From Hoeflea sp. BAL378 (GTDB lineage Bacteria; Pseudomonadota; Alphaproteobacteria; Rhizobiales; Rhizobiaceae), in contig NZ_JRJG01000080.1 of the NCBI RefSeq assembly GCF_000759435.1, forward strand, positions 1 through 64,000: DNA of 64,000 nucleotides. Direction: 5' to 3'. The notes below the pieces were generated by a model. The model did no database searches. It saw nothing but the letters and a program-made list of their open reading frames with translations, and had not been told where the DNA came from. The position numbers and the translations under genes are program-made. Below are positions 33,180 to 41,601 of this stretch, piece by piece (the first letter of the stretch is position 1; each line of letters begins with the position of its first letter).

Positions 33180-34612
33180 GGCAGGATCACCAGGGTCTTG
33201 AGAAATGCGATCAATGCCGACTTGTCCGCGTCCGGGGCCGCGGCATAGGCGTCGCGGGCCTGGCGTCCGTCGCCGCCATGGGCGAGGATGATTTCGTCGA
33301 GCGTGGTGAAGTCGTTGCGGTGGCCATAGGGTCCGGTCGAGCCGATACCCCACAATTCCGCCGTCTGGAAAATGTTGCGTTCGACAAAGCGCTGCGACAG
33401 CAGTTCGTTGCCGAGCGCATTGATCTGGTTGTCGGTCATCACATGCCGCTTGAGGTCGCCGAACAGCGGCACCAATACCCGGCCCCGATCGTCGCGGGGC
33501 AGCGCCGCCGCCCAGTCCAGCACCGTGAAATCGTAGATCGCCGTTTGCGCGACCTGCCGGTCATTGAGCGTGCCGGCCTGGTCGAACGGGCCGGGATCGG
33601 CAAAGGACAGGCTGTCGAGCGGCAGGGCAGGGCGATGACAGGTGGTGCAGCCCAAAGCCGAGAAACCGGCTTCGCCGCGCGCCGCCGCTTCGGCCCAGCC
33701 GTCGACCTCCGGAACCTGCCTCACCGGCGCCGGAAGCGTCGCCTGCCAGGCCACCAGCGCCGAGACGTCGGCCGCGGACATCTCGTTCAAGGCGCCGTCA
33801 CCGTCATGATCATCCGACCCGGTCCAGCGCGCGCCGAATCGCTCGTCGGGCTGCATGCCGTGGTGCTGGTTCATGGCGTTGACGGTGAACTGCCTCAGCG
33901 ACGTCATCACGCCCTTCTGGCTGAAGGGGCGGATGACCAGATCGGTGTCGACGCCATCGAGCTCGTCGAGATTGACCGAGCCGTCGGGTTCGGCGGCAAT
34001 GAAGCCGAATTCCACGCCCTTGGTCTCGAGCTTGCGCCGCACGGGCGCGCCCTCGGTGCGCGCCTGGCGCAGCGTCTCGGTGCGGATCGATTGCAATTCG
34101 TGGCTCATTTCGCGCGCCAGCAGTTCGACCAGGCCCGCGCCGAACAGGTGGTTGGTGCCCCGTTCGCTGGAGAATTGCGGATCGAGCGAATCGAAATCCG
34201 CGCTTTCGAACCCTTCCGAGGCAAACACATTGGCGACAAAGTCGCCGGCGCCGCCGGTGGCGGGCTGGTTGTGGCAGGCAGCGCACGATCCCGCATCGGG
34301 GCCGGCGGTGCGGAAGAACACCTGCGCGCGCGGGTGCTTGCGCCGGGTCGGATCGATCGCCTGCGTCGCCTGCGGCCGGCCGACCCCGTCCAGGGTGGTG
34401 AAGTTGGCTTCAAACAGCGCCTGTCCGGTCGCGGTCAGGCGCGCGAGATCCGCTTTCGACAAGACCCCGGTGGGCATCTCCGTCACGGCGCCCAGGGCCC
34501 GCGTGCGCTCCGCCCAGGGCTCGTCGGCCAAGGCTGCCGGCGTCCATCCCGTCTGCAGTGCGACGACTAGGGCGAGGCCGGCTGCCCGGGACATCGTGGT
34601 GATCGAGACCAT
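33176..34612 (-). CDS. Secreted di-haem c-type protein (DUF1111, peroxidase-like)
   Basis: A 478-residue exported protein with a signal peptide (MSRAAGLALVVALQTGWTPAALA within the first ~30 residues) and two c-type haem sites: CAACHNQPATGG about a third of the way in, and CTTCHRPALPL near residue 325. This matches the DUF1111 di-haem oxidoreductase family, distantly related to MauG and bacterial cytochrome c peroxidases. The substrate is unknown. The ATG at 34612 has AAGGAG 10 bases upstream. It overlaps the CRTAC1-family gene by 4 bases, and both products are periplasmic. It lies 68 bases below the ROK gene on the same strand, so ROK control is possible. Confidence 0.9.
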   Translation of the reverse strand: MVSITTMSRAAGLALVVALQTGWTPAALADEPWAERTRALGAVTEMPTGVLSKADLARLTATGQALFEANFTTLDGVGRPQATQAIDPTRRKHPRAQVFFRTAGPDAGSCAACHNQPATGGAGDFVANVFASEGFESADFDSLDPQFSSERGTNHLFGAGLVELLAREMSHELQSIRTETLRQARTEGAPVRRKLETKGVEFGFIAAEPDGSVNLDELDGVDTDLVIRPFSQKGVMTSLRQFTVNAMNQHHGMQPDERFGARWTGSDDHDGDGALNEMSAADVSALVAWQATLPAPVRQVPEVDGWAEAAARGEAGFSALGCTTCHRPALPLDSLSFADPGPFDQAGTLNDRQVAQTAIYDFTVLDWAAALPRDDRGRVLVPLFGDLKRHVMTDNQINALGNELLSQRFVERNIFQTAELWGIGSTGPYGHRNDFTTLDEIILAHGGDGRQARDAYAAAPDADKSALIAFLKTLVILP

Positions 34613-34680
34613 GCTTCTGCTTCTCCTTGAGTCGGGGACAGTCGGGATCCGGCCTGTCCGGTTCCTGGTCCGCCCGGCCA

Positions 34681-35907
34681 TCATCCGTTCCTCATCGCGT
34701 CCCACACCCGGTCGGCATGGGTGGCGTCGATGTCCGAGAGCGCGCCGATGCCGCAGCCGTCCAGCACCAGCGGCATTTCGTCGACATAGAGATCGACCGG
34801 GATATCGCTCGCCGCCGAGGCGTTCGAGTTCCTGAGAACTTCCCGCAGCGCCGGCTCCATCAGGTCGAAAGCCGCCGCGCCATGGCCGACAAAGGCCACC
34901 CGGAACGGATCGACCAGCGCGAAGATGCCCGCCAGGCCCGATCCCAGCGCACGCCCGGCCGAAGCGAAAGCCGCGGCCGCCAGCGCGTCGCCCTTGCGGG
35001 CGGCTTCGGCGATGCGGAAGATCTCCGCCGGTTCGACATGGCTGTCCGGCTTCACGTCGGGCCGCTTGCCGCGGTAGCGGCGCAGGATCGCATAGTCGCC
35101 GGCGTCGGCCTCGATGCAGCCGCGCGACCCGCACCGGCACAGCGCGCCGTCGGTCTGGTGCAGCATGTGGCCGAATTCCGTGCCCGACGACTGTGTGCCG
35201 TTGATGATCCGGCCGCGCAGGAACAGCCCCATGCCGACGCCGTGGGCGAGCAGTATGGCCGCGAAATTGTCGCTGTAGCGCTCCGGATAGCGCCAGTTGA
35301 GGGCGCGGGCGATCAGGTCGCAGTCGTTTGCGAGCCGCGTCGGCGCGCCGAATTCCTGTTCCAGCCAGAAGGCCATCGGAATGTCGGTGAGCGGCGTCAT
35401 CGGCGAGCGCAGCAGCTTGAGCCCGGCGATGTCGGTCGTGCCCTGCACGCCGATCGAGATGCCGCCGAGCTGGCTGGCTGGGAGCCCTGAGGCGTCCCAG
35501 GTCTGGCGGATCTCGGTGATCAGGGTCCGGCGGAAATCCTCCATGGAGACATTGGCCATGTCGAGATGGAAATGCTCCCGCGCGATCACCTTGCCCGAAT
35601 AGTCGACGATGGCGACATTCACCGCGCCGATCTTGAGAATGATCAGCACCGCGTGGCGGAACTGCGGGTTGACCGACAGGCCGACGCTCGGGCGGCCTCG
35701 GCCCACGCTGGCACCGGTTTCGGCGCTGCGACCAATGAGCACGCCCTCGGCGATCAGTTCGCTCGAGATCGTCGACACCGTCGCCGGACTGAGCGAGGCG
35801 GCCTGGGCGATTTCGCCACGGCTCACCGTGCCCCCGCGCCGCACGATCTCGATGATGCGCAGGCGATTGCGTCGCCGCATGTCGTCGGAACGAAGAACCA
35901 TCGTCAT
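34681..35907 (-). CDS. ROK family transcriptional repressor (XylR-like)
   Basis: A 408-residue ROK regulator. The N-terminal winged helix (MRRRNRLRIIEIVRRGGTVSRGEIAQAASLSPATVSTISSELIAEGVL) precedes a sugar-kinase-like domain with GGISIGVQGTTD, a DCDLIARAL segment in the active-site region and the ROK zinc motif CRCGSRGCIE (CxCGxxGCxE). The long helix and divergence from a xylF-type operon point to a sugar-responsive repressor. The ATG at 35907 is tentative; GAGGAGG lies 12-13 bases upstream. A 28-base inverted repeat directly upstream is the likely operator. The ligand could be xylose or another pentose. Confidence 0.9.
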   Translation of the reverse strand: MTMVLRSDDMRRRNRLRIIEIVRRGGTVSRGEIAQAASLSPATVSTISSELIAEGVLIGRSAETGASVGRGRPSVGLSVNPQFRHAVLIILKIGAVNVAIVDYSGKVIAREHFHLDMANVSMEDFRRTLITEIRQTWDASGLPASQLGGISIGVQGTTDIAGLKLLRSPMTPLTDIPMAFWLEQEFGAPTRLANDCDLIARALNWRYPERYSDNFAAILLAHGVGMGLFLRGRIINGTQSSGTEFGHMLHQTDGALCRCGSRGCIEADAGDYAILRRYRGKRPDVKPDSHVEPAEIFRIAEAARKGDALAAAAFASAGRALGSGLAGIFALVDPFRVAFVGHGAAAFDLMEPALREVLRNSNASAASDIPVDLYVDEMPLVLDGCGIGALSDIDATHADRVWDAMRNG

Positions 35908-35936
35908 TGTCCCGGTATGCCTCCTCACAATCCGGG

Positions 35937-35966
35937 TGCAATGCAATATTTACGTTGCATTGCAAC
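35937..35966. promoter_or_regulatory. Inverted-repeat operator candidate for the ROK regulator
   Basis: TGCAATGCAA (35937-35946) and its exact complement TTGCATTGCA (35955-35964) are separated by 8 bases; nested within it is the 13-base palindrome GTTGCATTGCAAC (35954-35966). A second perfect palindrome, CACAATTGTG, lies at 35974-35983. All are in the ROK/xylF divergent region. A TTGACA at 35991-35996 could be a -35 for xylF, though its -10 is poor. Confidence 0.6.
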
Positions 35967-36119
35967 AACTTGTCACAATTGTGTTTCATGTTGACATGCA
36001 AGCGCTTTTGAGTCACGATTTTTTTCGAGGCTCGAATTAAAAAGCTTCAGAGGCGTACCTGGCGCCTGATTGCCGGGCATGTTTGTAATTGTGCATCCTG
36101 ATGCACCCGGGAGGTTTAG

Positions 36120-37154
36120 ATGAGAAAGTTAGTGAGCACTCTTGTTGCTGGCGTCGTCATGACAGCCGCAATGGCCGGCGTCGCCCTGGCGGACGGCAAG
36201 AAGATCGGCGTGTCCTGGTCGAATTTCCAGGAAGAACGCTGGAAGACCGACGAAGCCGCGATGAAGGCCGCCATCGAGGCCGCCGGGGACACCTATGTGT
36301 CGACCGACGCGCAGTCGTCCGCAGCCAAGCAGCTCTCCGATGTGGAAAGCCTGATGTCGCAGGGCGTCAACGCGCTGATCATCCTGGCGCAGGACACCCA
36401 GGCGATCATTCCGGCCGTGACCGCCGCTGCCGACGAAGGCATTCCGGTCATCGCCTATGACCGCCTGATCGAAGACAGCCGCGCCTTCTACCTGACCTTC
36501 GACAACGTCGAAGTCGGCCGCATGCAGGCCCGCGCCGTTCTCGCCGCAGCGCCCAAGGGCAACTATGTGATGATCAAGGGTTCGCCCACCGATCCGAACG
36601 CCGACTTCCTTCGCGGCGGCCAGCAGGAAGTCCTGCAGGCGGCCATCGACGCCGGCGACATCAAGATTGTCGACGAGGCCTATACCGACGGCTGGCTTCC
36701 CGCCAACGCCCAGCGCAACATGGAGCAGATCCTGACCGCCAACGACAACAAGGTCGATGCCGTGGTCGCTTCCAACGACGGCACCGCCGGCGGCGCTGTC
36801 GCTGCGCTCACCGCGCAGGGCATGCAGGGCATTCCGGTCTCCGGTCAGGACGGCGACCATGCCGCCCTCAACCGCGTCGCCAATGGCACCCAGACCGTCA
36901 GCGTCTGGAAGGACGCCCGTGAACTCGGCAAGAATGCCGGCGAAATCGCCGCCAAGCTCGCTGGCGGCACGGCGATGTCCGACATCGAGGGCACGATCGA
37001 GTGGACCTCGCCCGGCGGCACCAAGATGACCGCCCTGTTCCTTGCTCCGGTTCCGATCACCAAGGACAATCTGGCCACGGTCGTCGATGCCGGCTGGATC
37101 AGCAAGGAAGACCTCTGCCAGGGCGTCTCCGGCGGCCCGGCTCCCTGTAACTAA
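36120..37154 (+). CDS. xylF: Sugar ABC transporter substrate-binding protein (XylF-type)
   Basis: A 344-residue periplasmic-binding-protein-like protein of the CUT2 family. The signal peptide [24 protein letters not shown] is followed by [49 protein letters not shown] and [31 protein letters not shown], a pattern close to D-xylose-binding proteins. GGGAGG sits 5 bases before the ATG. It is divergent from the ROK repressor and followed by a hairpin and then the permease gene. Xylose is the likeliest ligand, but related pentoses or hexoses are possible. Confidence 0.9.
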   Translation: MRKLVSTLVAGVVMTAAMAGVALADGKKIGVSWSNFQEERWKTDEAAMKAAIEAAGDTYVSTDAQSSAAKQLSDVESLMSQGVNALIILAQDTQAIIPAVTAAADEGIPVIAYDRLIEDSRAFYLTFDNVEVGRMQARAVLAAAPKGNYVMIKGSPTDPNADFLRGGQQEVLQAAIDAGDIKIVDEAYTDGWLPANAQRNMEQILTANDNKVDAVVASNDGTAGGAVAALTAQGMQGIPVSGQDGDHAALNRVANGTQTVSVWKDARELGKNAGEIAAKLAGGTAMSDIEGTIEWTSPGGTKMTALFLAPVPITKDNLATVVDAGWISKEDLCQGVSGGPAPCN

Positions 37155-37185
37155 GCTTCAGGCTCAGTTATAAATCGCGTCAACT

Positions 37186-37213
37186 GCGTCCTCATCCTTC
37201 GGGGTGGGGACGC
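37186..37213 (+). other. Intercistronic hairpin after xylF
   Basis: A 12-bp stem with two G-T wobbles (37186-37197 with 37202-37213) closed by a TTCG tetraloop, between xylF and xylH. No T-run follows, so read-through to the permease is expected, with the xylF message stabilised. Differential expression of binding protein over permease is the likely purpose. Confidence 0.8.
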
Positions 37214-37241
37214 TTGACGCCCATTATCCGGATTACGGCCC

Positions 37242-38543
37242 ATGACCGAGACCTCCCCAGCCACGAGTCCGCAGGCGAAGCCACGCAGCTTCTTCGCCGC
37301 GCTCGAGTTCGACACACGACTTATCGGAATGATCGGCGCATTCGTCGTCATCTGCCTGATCTTCAATCTTCTCACCGACGGCCGTTTCATGACGCCGCGC
37401 AACATCTTCAACCTGACGATCCAGACCGCGTCGGTGGCGATCATGGCGACGGGGATGGTGTTCGTCATCGTCACCCGCCATATCGACCTGTCGGTCGGAT
37501 CGCTTCTGGCGACCTGTTCGGCGATCATGGCGATGATGCAGACCGTGGTCACGCCGGAATGGCTGGGCCTGGGGCTCAATCATCCGCTGACGATGCCGAT
37601 CGCCATCCTGGTCGGCATGCTGGCGGGCCTTGTGATCGGCGCCTTCCACGGCTGGCTGATCGGCTATCTGTCCATTCCGGCCTTCATCGTCACGCTCGGC
37701 GGGTTCCTGGTCTGGCGCAACGTCGCCTGGCACCTGACCGACGGCCAGACCATCGGCCCGCTCGACGAGAATTTCCAGCTTTTTGGCGGCATCAACGGCA
37801 CGCTCGGCGAGACCTGGAGCTGGGTCGTGGCCGCGCTCGCGGTGCTCGGCGCCTTCTATGCGATCTTCCAGTCGCGCCGGAACCGGGTCCTGCACGAGTT
37901 CCCGGTCAAGCCGCTTTGGGCGGAGTTCTTCATGGGCGCCATCGCCACCGCCGCGATCGTCGGCCTGGTGGCGGTGCTCAACGCCTATGAGATCCCGACC
38001 GCCCGGCTCGTGCGCATCTTCGAGGCGCGCGGCGAGACCATGCCCGAAGGCCTGGTCCTGGGCTACGGCCTGCCGATCTCGGTGCTGCTGCTGATCCTGA
38101 TCGCCTTCATCATGACCATCGTCGCCAGGCGCACCCGGCTCGGCCGCTACATCTTCGCCACCGGCGGCAATCCGGAGGCCGCTGAACTGGCGGGCATCAA
38201 CACGCGGCTGCTCACCGTCAAGATCTTCGCCATCATGGGCGTGCTATGCGCCATCTCGGCGGTTGTCGCCTCGTCGCGGCAGACCTTCCATTCCAACGAC
38301 ATCGGCACGCTCGACGAGTTGCGCGTGATTGCCGCGGCGGTGATCGGCGGCACGGCGCTGTCGGGCGGCATGGGCACCATCTACGGCGCCATCCTCGGCG
38401 CGCTGATCATGCAGAGCCTGCAGTCGGGCATGGCCATGGTCGGCGTCGACGCGCCCTACCAGAACATGGTGGTGGGCACCGTGCTGGTTCTCGCCGTCTT
38501 CATCGACATTCTCTATCGCCGCAGGACGGGAGACAAAACATGA
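37242..38543 (+). CDS. xylH: Sugar ABC transporter permease (XylH-type)
   Basis: A 433-residue CUT2 permease with about ten membrane segments. Motifs include VIVTRHIDLSVGSLLATCSAIMA, FHGWLIGYLSIPAFIVTLGGFLVWRN and RYIFATGGNPEAAELAGINTRL, and a long cytoplasmic/periplasmic insertion near residues 200-270, all as in XylH. It overlaps the ATPase gene by 4 bases. It forms the channel for the sugar delivered by XylF. Confidence 0.92.
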   Translation: MTETSPATSPQAKPRSFFAALEFDTRLIGMIGAFVVICLIFNLLTDGRFMTPRNIFNLTIQTASVAIMATGMVFVIVTRHIDLSVGSLLATCSAIMAMMQTVVTPEWLGLGLNHPLTMPIAILVGMLAGLVIGAFHGWLIGYLSIPAFIVTLGGFLVWRNVAWHLTDGQTIGPLDENFQLFGGINGTLGETWSWVVAALAVLGAFYAIFQSRRNRVLHEFPVKPLWAEFFMGAIATAAIVGLVAVLNAYEIPTARLVRIFEARGETMPEGLVLGYGLPISVLLLILIAFIMTIVARRTRLGRYIFATGGNPEAAELAGINTRLLTVKIFAIMGVLCAISAVVASSRQTFHSNDIGTLDELRVIAAAVIGGTALSGGMGTIYGAILGALIMQSLQSGMAMVGVDAPYQNMVVGTVLVLAVFIDILYRRRTGDKT

Positions 38544-39316
38544 CCACGCCTCTCGTTGAAATGCGCGACATGCAGAAGTCGTTCGGCGGCATCAAGGCCG
38601 TCGATCACGTCACCATCGATCTCTACCCCGGCGAGGTCGTCGGCGTCCTGGGTCACAACGGCGCCGGCAAGTCCGTGCTGATGAAGATGCTCTCGGGCGC
38701 CCTGCCGCGCGACGGCGGCGAGATCTTCATCAACGGCCAGAAGGCCACGATCAACAATCCGCGCGACGCCCGCAATCTCCAGATCGAGACGATCTACCAG
38801 TATCTCGCACTTGCCGACAATCTGGACGCGGCGTCGAACCTGTTTCTCGGACGCGAGCTGACAACGCCCCTGGGCTTTGTCGACGACGCCTTGATGGAGG
38901 CGGAGACGCGCAAGATCATGAAGCGTCTCAACCCGAACTTCCGGCGCTTCCACACGCCGGTGTCGGGGCTCTCGGGCGGCCAGCGGCAGTCGGTCGCCAT
39001 CGCCCGCGCGGTCTATTTCAACGCCAAGATCCTGATCATGGACGAGCCCACCGCGGCGCTCGGCGTGCAGGAAACCCGCATGGTGGCGGAGCTGATCGAC
39101 CAGCTCAAGTCAGAGGGAATTGGCATCCTGCTGATCGACCACGACATTCACCAGGTGAAGATGCTGTGCGACCGGGCCAATGTCATGAAGAACGGCCAGC
39201 TCGTCGGCACCGTGAAGGTCGATGAGGTCTCCGAGGACGATCTGCTGGGCATGATTATCGCCGGCAAATGCCCGCCAAACGCCACGCCTGGACCGGGCGC
39301 CGTCCAGACCGCCTGA
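38540..39316 (+). CDS. xylG: Sugar ABC transporter ATP-binding protein, single ABC domain (XylG-type)
   Basis: A 258-residue ATPase: Walker A GHNGAGKS, Q-loop IYQYLALADN, signature LSGGQRQSVAIARA, Walker B ILIMDEPTAALG, switch His in LLIDHDIHQV. Escherichia coli XylG has two fused ABC domains (~510 residues); here there is one, as in the FrcA fructose transporter of rhizobia, so it should work as a homodimer. It ends the operon, followed by a strong terminator. The sugar is inferred from xylF. Confidence 0.9.
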   Translation: MTTPLVEMRDMQKSFGGIKAVDHVTIDLYPGEVVGVLGHNGAGKSVLMKMLSGALPRDGGEIFINGQKATINNPRDARNLQIETIYQYLALADNLDAASNLFLGRELTTPLGFVDDALMEAETRKIMKRLNPNFRRFHTPVSGLSGGQRQSVAIARAVYFNAKILIMDEPTAALGVQETRMVAELIDQLKSEGIGILLIDHDIHQVKMLCDRANVMKNGQLVGTVKVDEVSEDDLLGMIIAGKCPPNATPGPGAVQTA

Positions 39317-39349
39317 TCACAGCGCCTCCCATTACCGATCCCATTGAAG

Positions 39350-39376
39350 CCGGGGCTGCAAAGCCCCGGTTTTTTT
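39350..39376 (+). terminator. Rho-independent terminator of the xyl operon
   Basis: A perfect 8-bp stem CCGGGGCT/AGCCCCGG (39350-39357 with 39362-39369), GCAA loop and seven T directly after. Confidence 0.95.
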
Positions 39377-39499
39377 GTTGCGTTGCCGCAAATGCGCCCG
39401 AAGCGGACGATCTCCCCGAGTTGCTTTCTGCCCAAAACACGTAAGGTAACAGAGGCTTGCGCAAGTTTACCAAAAGATAAAGAATCTTGAAAAACCCTA

Positions 39500-39529
39500 T
39501 TGCAATGCAGCATGAACTGTACCATATCT
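39500..39529 (+). promoter_or_regulatory. Candidate promoter of the cuckoo-type small RNA
   Basis: TTGCAA (39500-39505) and ATATCT (39524-39529) with an 18-base spacer; this would start RNA near 39536. A second TTGAAA at 39487-39492 is an alternative -35. The stretch 39377-39535 is AT-richer than its surroundings and carries no gene. Confidence 0.45.
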
Positions 39530-39534
39530 GTGTC

Positions 39535-39682
39535 AACGCCACGTCGAACACCTCCTCCTCCCAGTTCGGCATGGCAGTAGTCGCAACGGTCAGCGCCGGG
39601 ATCCTCCTCCCAAGCACCGGTCTGGACGTCGCGACGAAGTACAAGCGCCTGTCGGGTCTGACCCGGCAGGCGTTTTGTTTTT
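39535..39682 (+). ncRNA. Cuckoo/alpha-r14-type small RNA with two anti-Shine-Dalgarno hairpins
   Basis: Two hairpins expose the same pyrimidine motif. Hairpin 1 has the stem GTCGAAC/GTTCGGC (39543-39549 with 39564-39570, one wobble) and its loop contains CCTCCTCCTCCC (39551-39562). Hairpin 2 has the stem GCCGG/CCGGT (39595-39599 with 39617-39621) and its loop contains CCTCCTCCC (39603-39611). A 12-bp terminator hairpin then ends in a T-rich tail. Duplicated CCUCCUCCC loops followed by a Rho-independent terminator are the defining layout of the rhizobial cuckoo (alpha-r14) RNAs, which are proposed to pair with ribosome binding sites. The ~148-nt length fits. The 5' end is a guess from the promoter; the target set is unknown. 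Confidence 0.78.
39646..39682 (+). terminator. Terminator of the small RNA
   Basis: A 12-bp stem (39646-39657 with 39661-39672, one G-T wobble) with a 3-base loop, then TTTTGTTTTT. It has no protein gene upstream to serve. Confidence 0.92.
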
Positions 39683-39742
39683 CATCGCGACCGTCGCGCC
39701 GGCGGGATGGCGACGTCTCCCGAAGGCCGTGGGGGAGAGGGC

Positions 39743-40636
39743 CTATCTGTCGACCGGAAAGAAATGCGCCTTGTGCGCCTGCGCCACCGTCGAGATGTGG
39801 TCGGCCACGGTGCGCACCCGCGCGAGATCGCGCGCCGATTCATGATAGACCATGTAGTAGGCGCGCTCGATGCGGTGCTCGGGCAGCAGCCGGACCAGGT
39901 CCGGATCGAGCCCCGCGATGTAATCATGCAGGACCGCAATGCCCGCGCCCGAGCGCACCGCTTCCGTCTGTCCGGTGGCGCTCGAGATCTCGAACTGCGC
40001 CGTCCAGTTGCGCAGGATCTCGCGGGTGAAATGCAGCGACGGCGAGAAGATCAGGTCTTCCACATAGCTGATCAGCCGGTGGTCCTTGAGCTCGTCCGTG
40101 CGCGTCGGCGTCCCGTGCTGCGCCAGATAGGCCCGCGAGGCGTAGAGCGACAGCGAATAGTCCACCAGCTTGCGCGCTACCAGCCGTCCTTCCGCCGGCC
40201 GTTCCACCGTGATGGCGATGTCGGCCTCGCGCTGCGGCAGCGAGAAGCTGCGCGGCACCGGCACCAGTTGCAGCCGGAGATCGGGATGCCGGGCGATGAG
40301 CGCGCCGAGCCGCGGCGCCAGGAACGAGACCCCGAACCCGTCCGGTGCGCCGATCCGGACGGTGCCCGAAATGGCGCTGTCGGTGCGTCCCAGGACCGCC
40401 TGCGCCGCCAGCATCTCGGCCTCCATGCGCTCGGCGTGGGCGAGGAAGGCCTCGCCTTCGCCGGTCAGCCCGCAGCCATTGGTGCGGCGGACCACGAGCT
40501 GCGCGCCGAGCGCGGTCTCGAGCGAGGTGATGCGGCGGGCGGCTGTGGCGTGGTTGATTCCCAGCCGCTTGGCAGCCGCCAGGATCTGCCCGGCGCGGGC
40601 GACAGCCAGAAAGACCCTGATGTCGTCCCAGTTCAC
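39743..40636 (-). CDS. LysR family transcriptional regulator next to purU
   Basis: A 297-residue LysR regulator with an N-terminal HTH (MNWDDIRVFLAVARAGQILAAAKRLGINHATAARRITSLETALGAQLV) and a substrate-binding-like effector domain. The N-terminus WDDIRVFLAVARAG is common in a subgroup of rhizobial LysR proteins of mixed function. It begins 6 bases after the purU stop on the same strand and is probably co-transcribed with it. Target and effector are unknown. Confidence 0.9.
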   Translation of the reverse strand: MNWDDIRVFLAVARAGQILAAAKRLGINHATAARRITSLETALGAQLVVRRTNGCGLTGEGEAFLAHAERMEAEMLAAQAVLGRTDSAISGTVRIGAPDGFGVSFLAPRLGALIARHPDLRLQLVPVPRSFSLPQREADIAITVERPAEGRLVARKLVDYSLSLYASRAYLAQHGTPTRTDELKDHRLISYVEDLIFSPSLHFTREILRNWTAQFEISSATGQTEAVRSGAGIAVLHDYIAGLDPDLVRLLPEHRIERAYYMVYHESARDLARVRTVADHISTVAQAHKAHFFPVDR

Positions 40637-40642
40637 GAAACC

Positions 40643-41497
40643 CTATCCAAACACCACCGTCTTGTGGCCGTTGAGCATGACGCGCGATTCCAGATGCATC
40701 TTCACCGCCCGCGCCAGCACCCGCGCCTCGATGTCGCGGCCGGCGGCGACGAAATCGTCGGCGGTCATGGCATGGGTCACGCGCTCGGTCTCCTGCTCGA
40801 TGATCGGGCCTTCGTCGAGATCGGCGGTGACGTAATGCGCGGTGGCGCCGATCAGCTTGACGCCGCGCTCATGCGCCTGGTGATAGGGCTTGGCGCCCTT
40901 GAAGCTCGGCAGGAACGAGTGGTGGATGTTGATCACCTTGCCGAACAGGCGGCGCGACAGGCTGTCGGACAGGACCTGCATGTAGCGCGCCAGGATGACC
41001 AGGTCCGCGCCGCTCTTGGTGGCGAGCTCGAGCACCTTCTCTTCCTGCTCGACCTTGGTGTCCTTGGTGACCGGCCAGTAGTGGAAGGGAATGCCCTCGT
41101 TCTCCGCGCTCCTGCGGCTGTCCTCGTGGTTGGAGACGATGCCCACCACTTCGGCGTCGAGCCAGCCGACCCGGATCTGGTAGATCAGGTGCAACAGCGC
41201 ATGGTCGAATTTCGACACCATGATGATGATCTTCGGCCGCTTGGCGAGATCGTTGATGTCGATGCGCATATCGAACCGCGCCACCGGCGCCTTGAGCGCC
41301 CGCTTGACCGCCTCGGCGTCCACGCCGTCGGGCGTCTCGATGGCGATGCGCATGAAGAACCGGTTGGTCTGGCGGTCCCAGAACTGGCTGGATTCGGCGA
41401 TATTGGCGCCGATCGAGGCAAGCTCGGTGGTGATTGCCGCAACGATGCCGGGCTGGTCTGCGCAGGCGATGGTAATGACGAAATGCGGACGCGCCAT
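40643..41497 (-). CDS. purU: Formyltetrahydrofolate deformylase
   Basis: A 284-residue enzyme that hydrolyses 10-formyl-tetrahydrofolate to formate and tetrahydrofolate. The N-terminal ACT domain is FVITIACADQPGIVAAITTEL / ASIGANIAESSQFWD. The formyltransferase-like domain holds KIIIMVSKFDHALLHLIYQ, ILARYMQVLS, INIHHSFLPSFKGAKPYHQAHERGVKLIGATAHYV and DLDEGPIIEQ, with the catalytic Asn-His-Asp set (N of VINIHH, H, D of DLDEGP). It balances one-carbon and methionine/glycine pools and is often found with genes for methylated amines. It is 104 bases below the aldehyde dehydrogenase gene; a 6-bp hairpin with a TTGC loop (41517-41532) lies between. Confidence 0.96.
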   Translation of the reverse strand: MARPHFVITIACADQPGIVAAITTELASIGANIAESSQFWDRQTNRFFMRIAIETPDGVDAEAVKRALKAPVARFDMRIDINDLAKRPKIIIMVSKFDHALLHLIYQIRVGWLDAEVVGIVSNHEDSRRSAENEGIPFHYWPVTKDTKVEQEEKVLELATKSGADLVILARYMQVLSDSLSRRLFGKVINIHHSFLPSFKGAKPYHQAHERGVKLIGATAHYVTADLDEGPIIEQETERVTHAMTADDFVAAGRDIEARVLARAVKMHLESRVMLNGHKTVVFG

Positions 41498-41601
41498 GAA
41501 AGTCTCCGGTTGTTGATGGCCCTTGCGGGCCACTCCCGAGCGGCTTTGCAGCATCCGCCCGGGACGGTCAAGCCCGCCCCGGGGATGGGGTCAATGGCGT
41601 C

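Noticed and set aside
34613-36016. Upstream extension of the DUF1111 gene through the ROK gene
   Set aside because: The frame stays open through the ROK gene by chance. The ATG at 34612 has a Shine-Dalgarno and gives a signal peptide, so the extension is not coding.
39487-40029. A plus-strand open frame across the small RNA and the LysR gene
   Set aside because: It reads through a strong terminator and lies antisense to the LysR gene; the RNA structure explains the first part better.
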